Assembly: GCF_963576615.1 (NCBI RefSeq)
Contig: NC_088714.1
Location: 744,001-808,000, forward strand
From: Watersipora subatra
Lineage: Eukaryota; Bryozoa; Gymnolaemata; Cheilostomatida; Watersiporidae
Length of the DNA stretch: 64,000 nucleotides
Reading direction: 5' to 3'
Below the pieces are notes generated by a model. It did not search any database and was not told the DNA's origin. It was given only the letters and a program-made list of their open reading frames with translations. Below are positions 37,100 through 50,049 of the stretch, in pieces. A program made the translations under genes and the position numbers. How positions within the stretch are numbered: the stretch's first letter is position 1; every line of letters starts with the position of its first letter.

Positions 37100-40000
37100 C
37101 ACATGCAAATTTTCAGACAAACTGTTTAACTAGAAGTTAGTTTCCAGAGAAGACAGATAAATAAAAACAAATCATATATAGATAAAAAGTGGTGTATTTT
37201 ACTAGGCTACAACCAGGCTTATACGTGTACGTCTCTTTAAGACTTAGATACAAAGGTAATGAGCATTTATGGTGCACAAACGAAGCATTCTTACTCTCCA
37301 GCTGCTTTCAAAAGTTGCCACACTTGTCATCATGTTACCGTAAAATACAGCAAATGTTTAAATATATTCTACAGTTGATCACCACTAAACATACAGCAAA
37401 ATCAAACATCTGCAAAGGCTTAATATTGAAAGAACGCTATTTATAAATTTTATCATAAATTAAACCTTTGAAATGTAAATAAATGACAAACCGAGCTCAA
37501 ATGTTTAAGTCCTGATGTTATCAGAGCAAAACCAAAATAAACGAAGACATATAAACATCAACAAACTTACGACTGGCTGTAATATGACAAGTAGATGCAG
37601 GTGTCAGGCAGTTTTAAATGGTTTGCATGATTAGGGTAAAACTGAAGTATATATTTTCTTTTTAAGAAATGCAATCCTTATTAGTTGTCATAGTTACGCA
37701 CAAGAATTTTTGCTAAGTTGATGTACATTCCACAATAATAAACATTGATATTTATTAGTAAACAACTGAGGAATTGTAGTCCTGCTTATTCACATAAGAT
37801 TGCAGAGAAGAGATTCTGTAACGAAAGGCAAGGCACAGAGAGCATATAATTCATGAGTCAGTGTTGTGTCCATTTCACTGTAGTCACAGGTGGACAAACT
37901 ACAGATCTATAATACGGGAGGGGTAAAATATGCATTGGCAAGAGCTGCTCACGGCAGCAGATTAAATGTAACCAAATAGAAAAAAAGGAGTGAAGGAGTG
38001 AAGGAATAAAGAATTTTGCGGTATATAAGAATTCTCTAATACAACAAGTTTGGAGGTCAAGAATAGTTTGAATACAGTTTCTTTGTAACACAGGCTATAG
38101 ATTAGTAGGTGGTGGAAATTGACTAACCCTTCAATAATCCCTCAATGGCAGAAATTATAGATGTATGCAAATGCCCGTGCGTACATGTGTGCAGGTGTGG
38201 CCATGCACGCGTGTGCGTGCCTGTGTGCATGCCTGTGCGCGTGCCTGTGTCTACATATACATGTATGTATAGCTGGAAGACATGTAGTGAGTAATGATCC
38301 TGGAGTTGTTTCCCCCTTTGAGGCAAGAGTAAGGCGTGCTCAGCTTTAGCATTTCCTGAAGGAATTTAGATAAATTTCAAGAATAACCCAGCGAAAGTTG
38401 CAATACTAAACACACTCCGGGCTCTGCTTGGCTGGACTTAGCTCTTAGCTGGCACCTCTTAGCTTTAACTGAGATCATTCAGTTACACTTCAGTGTGTTC
38501 TTATGCAGAGTTGAACAACTTTATCACTAAATTAATTGCCTTGAAGACTAAATGAATTTTAGAGATGAAGGTGTAGTCTGTCTCTGCAGGTTGAACCAGT
38601 TGTCTCTGCTATCTGTAGATGTGATTGTCTATATACAGTATAAATTGATTGACAAGTACAAGCACAGATTACATGTGAAATAACAACGCTGCTCTAGCTA
38701 AAGCCTGATTCTCACCTCACCGTAAGGAATGGCGACGGTGCAACCGGTGGCTGCCTGCGTTGCTGAAAACCAGCCGGATGGCCAGAGTCGATGACAATTT
38801 TTCTGCTAGCGGTGGTCGCCAGCAAAGCTTAGCAAGTTGAACTTTTTTACGGTGCCAAGCGTATGTTGTATGATGTCGCCGGTAGTGCAATTTGTGCAGC
38901 GGCGACTTGAGCCCCCAGAATGTATTGGGTGTACAAATTCCACAAGGGGTTTGACTCAAAAATTTAGCAATACGTCAACTACCATTCTACCATACTACAT
39001 TTTTTTTGTCTTTTTTCCCGGGGATAAAGGAATTTATATGACTTTGACCTACACAGAGAGAAAAAAATGATTGTAATTTGATTTAGCCAGGCTTAAGATT
39101 TAATATTATGTTGATAATGATCTAAAAGTCACTGTTACCCATAACACATACCCATACTGATTGAAAAATGATTTGATAATGATAATTAATGGCAAATTAA
39201 TCAAGAGCTGGAGTAAATAGTGAGTCTATCCTACATTCAACTGACAACTCAAACTTCAATCACAACTGATCATTCTTAAATCAGTGAAGCAAAATGAAAA
39301 AGTCAATCATATGACACTGAAGATTGATTTAATTATGATCGCTAATTAATTGTTGACAGCCAGGACTATCAAAATTCAATCAGATACTTTCTCATGAATC
39401 TGTTTTAAATCATTGTTAAAATAAATCAAATTTCAAACAGTTGCCATTTAATATTGATTCCACAATCCACAGCAGTTTAGACCAAGAGTTGTTCCCACTT
39501 TAATCTGGTTACACATATTAAATATTGTTAAATTGTTCAATTGTCTTTGTATGAAATGCTTACAAGCATTCAATTTGCTAGAGTCTAACGCTATAAAGTT
39601 GCCGTGTGAGCTACCATAACAATTGTTTTTCTCTGTATATTCCAAATATAATAAAAGTTCAATAAGTTTACATCATTTCTATCATCTGAATTATTTTTTA
39701 TTCTTATCTGACAAAAAATCACTAACGATCGCAGGATCAAATAACTTTTATTTTACCATTTTAAAATTTGAGCCTATGTTGACTAGGTTTTTCAATTTTT
39801 ATTCTTTTCCAAAAAGGCACGATTTTTTTAGCTTTTAGCACAAAGCAACGTCTCTCAGATAATCGTTTCATATTGTAATTCATCGACTAATATCTTGTTG
39901 ATGATATTTAAAACTTACTAGCATTCACATCCTTTGTTTAACGCTACTAGACGACAGCTTTATAAACGTCTACTGAAAGCGACGTAAAGTTCATTTCTCC

Positions 40001-43000
40001 ATGCAACCGATAAACGACATTAAAACGATAAACGGTAAATGACACCCTTTCCCCAGCCCAAGGGTTGAAGTCAAGCAAAAATGACGTGAATTCCAGGATT
40101 TGAGTTTTAAAAAATGGTACTGCCATGGCAGAAACCGCAGTATAGAAGGATACGGCCCTGCATGGCAGTTTAGTGAACTGAGCTAAGAAATGCAATGCAT
40201 TGTATTTTGAACCGCATCAAGCTGGGGTTAGTTCATGAAATTATCTGTTCCCTAATTGGAACTAGACAGAAGCATTGGATTTGAACTTGGTAGTGGAAAC
40301 TAACAGTCAATAAATAAAAAGTACTGGACATCCTTCCTTGCTGAGATCTGGGCACTGCCCCCTTGATTGATTCATATGAACAATTTATACATTTGGAGAA
40401 TTATAAATATATTCATTCGTCATTTTGTTCAAACCTAGCTAGATATTCTCTCAAGAAAGGTTTTCAACATGGCATTGTTGAGTTCACTGAACTAAGGTTC
40501 CTTTGCACAACTTTGCAGAAATGGTGTGTAGCCAAACACCGTTTTTGGCCCAAGACTGCTTTGGTCTGATCGCTGGGGTAATGAAATGCTGGAATAAGAC
40601 TACACAACAGAGTAAATTATTGAGAATTTGGTAATTGCATTAACCTTTTGCCTAAAAAATGTAAAATGGTAAAATACGAAATTTCCTCTAGCAACTTATC
40701 TCATCATAATATGTTTAGCTTGGATGTCAAAAGTCTAGTAATATAAGGGCCAATACTGAGATCTCATTAATAAATCCAGACCACCATATCATCGACTTAG
40801 CTGCACAGACTGCAGCAAGTCATATCTCGCGTTCTACCAGCAACACAAAATTGAGCTGTCATTTACAAAGCTGTTTATTAACGAGCTTATGCAGAAGCAA
40901 TGAAAGCTCTTTAGGCATGCTCTCTATCTAATGAATCCAATGAAATAGCTGGCCAAGGACTGACATGATCAACTTGCAATAGTTGTTTTAAATTTTCTAT
41001 TAAACCTTGGACTGTTGTAGTAAGGAAATAGCTATGATCAGAATGTTGTTGAGTTTCAAATCTGGAATAATTGAAAAATTGCCTTATTGCATATTATTGG
41101 TCTACTCTGGAATGTTAACAGTATAATTATTATTATTAGACTTCTTTGATATTGAAAAAATTTATTTTGAAGCAATTGAAATTTCACAAGCATGACTAAG
41201 TTGTGTACATATTAATAATTAGAGCTTTGTATATATTCTTCTTGATAAACATAGAATTGTGTTGTGAATCTCTTGACTAAATAGTTGTACATGTAAAACC
41301 AAGTAAAATTATAGTATCACACCTTTTCACACTTGCAGAAAATTGGAATGAGCTACAATAAAAGAATGTTGAAAACAAAGCAATCAGTCAAACATTGCTT
41401 TTGTAGACAGTTTTAGATATAATTGATATCAATGGTAAAAACCCTCTAATATTATTGGTTTTATTGTTTTATTTATTATTTAGTTTTATTGTAGCCTAAG
41501 CTCAGCCTGTCTCAGGTTAGTTGCAGTTGATATATTTTTATATACATGCTAGATGGTAAACTCATTGGCAGTTATGCTACAGCCTTCCTAATTCAGCGAG
41601 CCCAATACTATCTACTAGCCAATGCCTAAAACCTCTGTTGGATTGTGCATAAAATGCTATCTTCCACAATCTTCTACTACAATTATCTAATACTATATGA
41701 TTGCTTATTTATAGCATGGTTATACCTTGTCTTATTATTAACAGATGCTATGAGTTACATAACTTAATTCAATGATGGGATTTATGTTGTATATGAAACA
41801 ATGACGCTGTGAGTTATTGGGAGTGCTTGCTTTCAGTATGGGCCAGCGCAACAACTAGAGCGACCTGGTAATATTACAACCACAGCTGAGAAGAACATTT
41901 TATAGACAAGCATTTAGTTATTATTGTTGGTCACTTTGTTCTTTTAGCTATCAGGATGTTTTGCTGAGCACTGTACACTATGATACCAAGCAGCCATAAT
42001 ACTAGTATTCTGTAATGTGCTTTTGCAGTAGAAACAGGTAGTTGAAACCACCCCTTGACCGACAGCGAAACTCATGATGCCTTGAAATGATTATGATTTA
42101 AATGTAAATTTCTATATGGCTTGGCACTTCAATTATGGTGGCCTTTTGAAAAAGTGGTTTTTGGTAGAGCTTATTGTATGTCAGGTTTTGAAGCAACTGA
42201 AGCCATTCTCCCATTATCAATGAAAACAAAAATAAAGTTTCAGCTAATCATACAAAATTATTGTGCAATGCAGTCACAGTTGTTTAACCAATGCTTCATG
42301 GATATAATTAATACTATTTGAATGATGGCTTCAAACAACCCATTCAATAGCCATTGTCTGACTCAAATCTCCTAATTCCACTTCCTAATTCAACAAACAA
42401 AATGTAGTTTGTGGAGTCGAATATAAGTGAATAGTATAGTATTAGTTGAGCCATCTGTAAGCTTTCTACTAAAGCTAAAATGATGAAATACTAGATTAAA
42501 TTACTACATTACACTTATTTAGGATGTTTTGCCTTGCTTGATATCGATAAAATACACTTATTACCAGCGAAACATTTGGTTAGGAGCTATGATCTGGCAA
42601 TTGTTTTCACTTAATCTGATACATAGAAACCTTTAGTGTATTTTATTTTACTGAGTGAAGATTGATTTCTCCTATTAAGTTGCATCGTCATTTGTAGTGC
42701 TCAGAAAATCTGTAATCTGTATGTTTATTTGACTTTTGTAAGTGTTGCTTAAAACATGGAGTTAAGGTGGTTATATGTGAGCCAAGGGGGTGGCCATGGT
42801 TTGCCATGAGCTGACATTTATTCACAGTATCATATAGATGTCGATTTCGCTGTTTATTGGTGCTATACAGTATATACACAAAATTTGATTTCCATGGTAA
42901 TAAGGAAAAACCCTGATAGTAATGCATTCCTAACACCGCACATCTTCGCCACTGTTGCAACATCTATCTGATACTCAACCCAACTGAAATGATTAATTTA

Positions 43001-43970
43001 TCCATAATACAATATTCAGTATAAGATAAGCAATTTGTTTTTAAGTCAACTCAAGTAGCTACGCTACACATATTGCGTGGTGGGGTAGAGGCACGGCTCT
43101 TTCCCTCTCCAAGAGAGCCTATCCAGACTAACTCATATTCATTATGTCTTTTTTTACTTATGTTGACATCTTGGGGTTTTTTAAATTCTCTGTATTCCTA
43201 GCTTAAAAATACAAACTAAAATCATTGCATTCGACGGTTAACTATTATTCACAGTATTTTTGCTCAATACATGTACAACAAATTGGCCATGCCTTGCTTT
43301 AAAGCTATAAAAACCCAATATCTATGATGATGATAAGCGGCTCAGGCGCTGGGCAGCCTATTCATCGCATTGACCAATGAAAACAAGGGAGGCATTTTCA
43401 AATCATCCTTGTAGAATTAAAGCTGGCAATGGTCATTTTGCACTTGATACTGTTAAAGCGATCACCTAGTAGGATACACAACACAATAGACAACTATTCA
43501 GATAATTACAAAATATATCGTAGTGACGACATAGACAATATTGAAGCAAGTAACCATGAAGAGCTTGTGCCATCTGTGCCATCACACTTTCTGCAGTCAT
43601 TTGGATAATCAATCGTGAAAGCCTGCCATGGTGAGTTTGTATAACATACAACATGGCACTATTTAGCCAAAAATTTATCATAAATGTCATACTAATGTTT
43701 CTGTCACTAAGCAATGTAAAATTTCTGAGAACTACATCATTGGATATCACAAAAAATCATAGAACACACGCACACCCCTTGGAGCAAGAGTAATGGTGGC
43801 TGTATTGGGATTTTTAAGACTATATTCACAATCTCAAATCTTTTATAATTTAATGTATATTGTCTGTTGTTTAAAACATATAGTAAAATATTTAACCTCA
43901 CAGAAACAACAGAACAACTATGAAGAAATTGCTCACATATTCAACCAGAATATATCATTTAAATTTTTCT
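37100..43970. other. Long gene-poor stretch
   Basis: No exon series or known element is visible. A GC-richer segment at 38705-38955 (starting agcctgattctcacctcacc) shares its edge with the complement of 46020-46060, hinting at a MITE family, but I could not delimit it. A short GT-rich patch lies at 38175-38260. Confidence 0.45.
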
Positions 43971-43981
43971 ATCAATTTTAG

Positions 43982-45037
43982 ACCAAGGCGTCGATGAAGA
44001 TATTTTTATAGAACTGATGGAACACCAGCTGGCCAACCTTCAGCCTAACATGATCTCAAGAACTCAAACTCTCCTTATTAGGAAACAGAAGGAGTTAAAA
44101 CGAGTAAGTTGAAAAAAATTAATTCAAATTGTAAGAGTATGTTGAGTAAATCAATATTCCCCATTGAGTTAGATAACTCAGAATCATTAACGCAAAGTTA
44201 GATAACTCCTAAACATCTACCCTACCTACCCACATAACTATATTACTAGTTGTAGCCAGAGCTATTAGTTATGACTTGTATTATTATCATCACCCAGACC
44301 TTAACACAGAGTTAGATAGCTCCTAATCATTGACGCAGAGCTAGATAACTCCTAATCATTTACCCTACCTACCCACATAACTATATTACTAGTTGTAGCC
44401 AGAGCTCTTAGTTATGAATTGTATTATAATTATTACTCAATCCTTAACACAGAGTAAGGTAACTCCTAATCATTAATCCTACCTACCCACATCACTATAT
44501 TGCTAGTTTTAGCCCATTTACATGAGCTATTAGTTAGGAACTGTGTTATTACCTATATGATTTTTACCTTTGTACCAATTATTACCAATTTACCTTTGTG
44601 GTTTTATAGGTGACAAGCTTGATGATGAAAAGCAATGTGTTTTGAGGGACAAGTCGACAGCCACCAGCCTGTTTATGGAGAGACTTTCGCAAAGTACCTT
44701 GGATGAAACCAGCAGAGGAGCCATTGTATTGACAAATGAACAGGAATGCATCTACCTGGTTTTGCCAACGGGAGCAGTGTTCCTGATGGCAACTGAGGTA
44801 GATGCATGTCTGGCCAATGTTAAGTGTTTGTTTGTGGTTAACCAGAGGTACCACATCCAAGCCCATTCATCAGTTGGGGTTCTGGTGGAACGTCTGTTAC
44901 GGCTGCTCTCATCATTGATGACAACAACCTCTGCATTGCAGATGGGACTTCTTTAAATGATGGGGATAGTCAAGAAACAGCTTCTCTAGAACTCCAACTG
45001 ATGGTATCTCGGCTGGTGTCGCTAGTACTCAATTAAA
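43982..45037 (+). CDS. Uncharacterised gene model, three plus-strand exons
   Basis: Exon a, 43982-44103, follows tttctatcaattttag and ends CGA/gtaagt; it codes for QGVDEDIFIELMEHQLANLQ then PNMISRTQTLLIRKQKELKR (40 codons, phase 0 at the end). Exon b starts at 44610 (after gttttatag) or about 44618, and runs to 44798: LDDEKQCVLRDKSTATSLFM, ERLSQSTLDETSRGAIVLTN, EQECIYLVLPTGAVFLMATE. Exon c, 44849-45037, after ccagag, reads VPHPSPFISWGSGGTSVTAA then LIIDDNNLCIADGTSLNDGD and ends SLVLN-stop. The 50-nt intron between b and c and the exact b acceptor are uncertain. A first exon was not found. No family is recognised; the charged helical first exon could belong to a host gene or a transposon-derived one. 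Confidence 0.4.
44155..44485. repeat. Approx. 125-bp tandem repeat, about 2.5 units
   Basis: Repeats cctacctacccacataacta with ttactagttgtagccagagc and gagttagataactcctaatc. It lies in the first intron of the 43982-45037 gene model. Confidence 0.8.
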
Positions 45038-45384
45038 ATATTTTCTCTTTTATAATTATTTGTAAACATTTACATGTAAATACTTCATTGCAAAACAGTT
45101 CATTTTTAACCTTTTTATTCATATTATAGCTTTAAAGTTATCATAATATATTTTGCTTATACATATATTTAACCTCAGTATTTCATGAAAATAAAAATAA
45201 GAAGTTCATAGTAATCAGTTCACTCAAGTGTGTAATTGTCTTCTCCTGGTATAAAATTACAATTTTATTGTGATTTAAACAGACAGTACCATGAGTGAAC
45301 AGGGAGCATCTATAGCAGCACAGCACTGAATCACAGAATGATTTAGTTTTGGTTATTTCCACAAAAAGCATCCCTGTACAACAA

Positions 45385-45740
45385 CTCGACTATCAATCAT
45401 AATATGATTGAATAAGCCCTATTATACCTGTACCACAGCTCAACAGTCAATCATAATAGGATTGAAAAAGCACTAGCAAACCTGTACAAAAGTTCGACTA
45501 TCAATCATAATATGATTGAAAAGGCACTAGCAAAGCTGTACAAAAGCTCAACTTTCAATCATTATATGATTGATCAGGCACTAGCATACCTGTACAAAAG
45601 CTCAACTTTCAATCATTATATGATTGAACAAGCACTAGCATACCTGTACAAAAGCTCAACCATCAATCATTATATGATTGAAAAGGCACTAGCAAAGCTG
45701 TACAAAAGCTCAGCTATCAATCATAATATGATTTAATAGC
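45385..45740. repeat. 60-bp minisatellite, about six units
   Basis: Unit atcaatcataatatgattga plus a-rich spacer cactagcaaagctgtacaaa agctcaac (split). Each unit contains the short palindrome caatcatnatatgattg. Since 60 is a multiple of three, a plus-strand frame with a 20-residue period (LYKSSTFNHYMIEKALA) is open; not a gene by itself. Confidence 0.92.
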
Positions 45741-46617
45741 CACAGTATGCGTTGGCATAGGTAAATCATTATTAAATGCAAATTAAATCAATTTTGAGTA
45801 CAGTTTTGTCACCCTGAATTTAGATTTATTAATGATTTAAAATTCAATCAAAATTTCTCTCTGTGTAGTCACATCCATTATATTTTAATTCCATGCGTAA
45901 AAGATACTATAATATATTGTCTAGGAGCAAAAAAATCCTTCATTGCGTGATCACCACCGATACCATAGGCACTGAGAACATAGCCTCGTCGGATATCGTT
46001 GATGATTGCAGGCACACCGCCGGCTGTTTACAGTGGGGTAAGAACCAGGCTTAAAACTGTTACATTATTAATATCTATAATCCTGGACATATTTTTGTCT
46101 TGAACAAACCATTTAACAAATGACCTTGATTTTTTACTATATACAATTATAATATGAGCAACACTATTGTTTCGATTACAGTATGCTAAACTCTCTTTTG
46201 GTTCAAGAATTAGCGCGGAATTGAAGCAACTAACTTGTGTCAACTTTTAGTAGAAGTTTCTTGTCATCTTTTTGAATCGTGCCGAAATTGTGAGTTCACA
46301 GAATGAATAAAAATTTTCTTAGAGAAATCAAAGGTTCTTTAAATGGGATAATTGACTTGGAGCGATAACAGAGTTTATACTAAGATTAGCCGAATTCTCG
46401 TTGCACGGGTAATAAAATAATTACCTAATGAATTTGAGTTACTTGCCTGGAAAGCTAGATCTTTACTAAAATATTTGCTAAATCAACACCCACATTTTGG
46501 CTATCAATGGTTTTGACCGTTACGCATAACGGTCAACAGTACTAGTTATTTATCTCGCTTGAAGCGCGAGTATCTTAACCAATGTAATGACTATTTGTCC
46601 AAGGACTCAATTGTATT

Positions 46618-46700
46618 CTGTGTAGCTTAATGGTTAAGTTCGTCGCCTCCAGGTCTGGCGGTTTGGAGACTAAATCCAGTATAGTGTGGATATTTCATTG
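46618..46700 (+). mobile_element. Possible tRNA-like SINE head
   Basis: gtgtagcttaatggttaagt resembles a tRNA A box, and ggtttggagactaaatccag could be a decayed B box at tRNA spacing. No stable cloverleaf was found. Confidence 0.35.
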
Positions 46701-46780
46701 CTGGATTCTAATTACTATAACCGGACACAGGGTTTAACAAAAAGACAAACACTGAGATTTATATATAGAGATTTAGATTC

Positions 46781-47293
46781 TAACATGAACATACTTGGCC
46801 TACTAAAATATCTTCAGTCCCTAGGAGCTGTTTACAAGTATTTCTGACATGAACATACTTGGCCTACTAAAATATCTTCAGTCCCTAGGAGCTGTTTACA
46901 AGTATTTCTGACATGAACATACTTGGCCTACTAAAGTATCTTCAGTCCCTAGGAGCTGTTTACAAGTATTTCTAACATAAACATACTTGGCCTACTAAAA
47001 TATCTTCAGTCCCTAGGAGCTGTTTACAAGTATTTCTGACATGAACATACTTGGCCTACTAAAGTATCTTCAGTCCCTAGGAGCTGTTTACAAGTATTTC
47101 TAACATAAACATACTTGGCCTACTAAAATATCTTCAGTCCCTAGGAGCTGTTTACAAGTATTTCTGACATGAACATACTTGGCCTACTAAAGTATCTTCA
47201 GTCCCTAGGAGCTGTTTACAAGTATTTCTAACATAAACATACTTGGCCTACTAAAATATCTTCAGTCCCTAGGAGCTGTTTACAAGTATTTCA
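46781..47293. repeat. 64-bp minisatellite, eight units
   Basis: Unit gaacatacttggcctactaa ... cagtccctaggagctgttta, exactly 64 bp. Two unit types (ctgacatgaac and ctaacataaac) alternate, a two-unit higher-order pattern. Confidence 0.95.
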
Positions 47294-47980
47294 GTAGGTA
47301 GTGTTTTTATTACCCAGGCGATACAGCACATTCATTCAGTTTAACTATGTATGAAATTATGTGTTTTTGTATAGAATTCGATCTTCTGATGATATCAATT
47401 ATTCATTGAGTTCTGCTGAAGCTTTAACACACAACCATTATCTGTTACTATGCTCAAATGAAAAAGCAAAATTTCCAAATCTTATGATCTGCTCTAGTAT
47501 CAGTTGTAGTAATGCACTTGCATACCAAAAATATACACTTGTTTTATGCTTTTATAAACATGATACCCTTTCATAATTTATTAGCAGAATGAAAGTAAGC
47601 CCAAGTTAATCAGATCTTCCAGATATTTAGTAATAATGACTAGAGATAAGACAACTTCGCACGTTGAACATTAAATTTCATGTTGCCTGTTTATAATCAA
47701 CTCTACTAGTCACTAAACAGATATGGCATTACATACCTCACTATTTCGAAACCTTTCAGCTGTCCTGCTGTTCACTCCAATATCTTTTTAGTCTCCGAAA
47801 GAGACCAACAGTACAGATCTCTAAGTATTAGTCTATTTCCAAGTACCTTAGACACCTGACTTGTACAGCCTAAAATCTCGTTTATTTGATTGGCTGGAGT
47901 TGACTTTTCTGAAGCCTATGACAGGCTCAATCCGTTAGCCCTAATTGATAAAATGAGAAGATATGAATTTGATAATAATT

Positions 47981-49600
47981 CCACGACCAAACACGAGCGA
48001 AGCGAGTGTTTGGGAGCTTTATGATAAATGCATATATGCACACAACTCTCAAAAATTATTTATCAACGACCGTACCTAAACCCTTGTATCGAAATCCCAT
48101 TCAAAAAGTCAACCATTTCTGTGTGGAGTCGTTTAAGTATAATAATGATACAAAACGCATATAAACCTATTTAAAAATATTACCAATTTAAGTCTTTGAA
48201 AAGTGTAGACAATATCCCAAAACTTACCCATCTGATCGGATTATACATAAATAGAAAGGTTAATTTGGCCTAAAATTGCCATTAAAACCTGACAAGCTTT
48301 ATTTAATCAAAATTAAAACCGGCCAACAAAACGCCCAAAAAGCCGTGCGACAGATGGTAGAACCACAAAGCCTTGCGCATTTCACAAGAAAAACGTGCAC
48401 ATTTCACCAATCTATGGCATTGTCCAATTGTCAAAGGTTTCTGTAATAAACGTAGAAATACTGAAAATTAATCATTTATTTTTTGCCGATTTTAAAGATA
48501 ACCCTGACATTTTGGACACTTATAATGAACACTCTGGTATTTCAACTGATATCAAAAGCAGTGAGAGTAAAAGAAATGACGAGGATTTTTTTCTAACGAT
48601 TCTTATAAGACAATATTTGATTATAAGAATAATTATTCGATTTTACAAGATTATTATAAAATTTAGTTATAAGAATAATCATTCGAATTTACAAGATTGA
48701 AGTATATAGTGACCGATGGTTTGCAATATGTTACTGTTATTATTTTTCTAAAGATTTTGTTGATGATACTACGGCTGTGCCCAATATCGCGGCACTGCCA
48801 AGCCGTTTTAATATTTGCAAAATTAAGTAATAGGCCTACATTTTCTTATAGATATACAGCTATTTCTATGACAACCAGCTAAAACCTGTTTAGATTTTTA
48901 AATTCAGCATCACTTTTTGGATATAAATACAGAAATGTAGATAAATATCACAACTTCTTAATATTGGTTGCTATGACGTTTTGAAATGTAAACAAAATTG
49001 TGCGTTGGTTTTCGTTTCTCAAACTTTAACACCGGTTTTCTCAGAACTATGTTTTTGCACTAATGGTAAACATGCATTCAGTTTATTGACCATAAAATCT
49101 GCTGTAATTAAGCTGGAATCAAATTTTTTTTTGCAAAATAACTGAGAGTTTTCTCCTTCTGCTAGTGTAGATAACTCTAAATCTCACACACCTAACTTAA
49201 CCATGGTTTCTGTGACATGACCTATTTCTTTATTTTGCTCCAGTTTGCAAAAAACTTCCAGACACACACATGCTTGCTTTCTGTTACAGATACTAACAAA
49301 ACCATTCTACATTCGACACAACCAACTTTCAATCTGTGTATATTACATAGCAGCTTGTCATTTTACTTCTAATATTGCATTTCTTCAATTGCAGGGGAGA
49401 GATATAAACATATAATCTTTTCCTTTCATTATTGCTGTTTGTTGTACATAATAACACCCAGTACATTACAGCTACCATTGCAGCTACCATTGCAGTTCTC
49501 CTATTGCACTGCAGCGCCATTTGACTGCTAATATTGCATTTCTCAACCAGCAGTACCCTTTCTTTTTCTAATATCACTTTGGTCGTGGGCTGTATGACAG
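47981..49600 (+). mobile_element. Interspersed repeat, copy 2 (longest copy)
   Basis: Begins ccacgaccaaacacgagcga and ends with tttggtcgtgggctgtatga. The plus strand carries the short conserved frame (48395-48700): MHISPIYGIVQLSKVSVINV, then FFADFKDNPDILDTYNEHSG and SSESKRNDED. It is in opposite orientation to copies 1 and 3. No transposase is recognised. Its right end merges into the 34-bp minisatellite. Confidence 0.65.
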
Positions 49601-50047
49601 GAGAATATCACTTTGGTCGTGGGCTGTATGATAGTGGAATATCACTTTGGTCATGGGCTGTATGACAGGGGAATATCACTTTGGTCGTGGGCTGTATGAC
49701 AGGGGAATATCACTTTGGTCATGGGCTGTATGACAGGGGAATATCACTTTGGTCGTGGGCTGTATGACAGTGGAATATCACTTTGGTTGTGGGCTGTATG
49801 ACAGGGGAATATCACTTTGGTCGTGGGCTGTATGACAGTGGAATATCACTTTGGTCGTGGGCTGTATGACAGGGGAATATCACTTTGGTCGTGGGCTGTA
49901 TGACAGGGGAATATCACTTTGGTCGTGGGCTGTATGACAGGGGAATATCACTTTGGTCGTGGGCTGTATGACAGGGGAATATCACTTTGGTCGTGGGCTG
50001 TATGACAGTGGAATATCACTTTGGTCGTGGGCTGTATGACAGGGGAA
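49572..50047. repeat. 34-bp minisatellite made from a transposon end, about 14 units
   Basis: Unit aatatcactttggtcgtggg plus ctgtatgacagggg, 34 bp. The first unit is the end of the repeat element 47981-49600, and the same sequence occurs once, inverted, at the end of copy 1 (24889-24925). Confidence 0.95.
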
Positions 50048-50049
50048 TT

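Noticed and set aside
38705-38955. GC-richer island that might be a first exon or promoter
   Set aside because: No sustained splice-supported frame; its edge resembles a sequence at 46020-46060, so a repeat is more likely, but it could not be delimited.
47361-47400. A further hammerhead core (ctgatga near 47375)
   Set aside because: No GAAA partner or pairing stems downstream.
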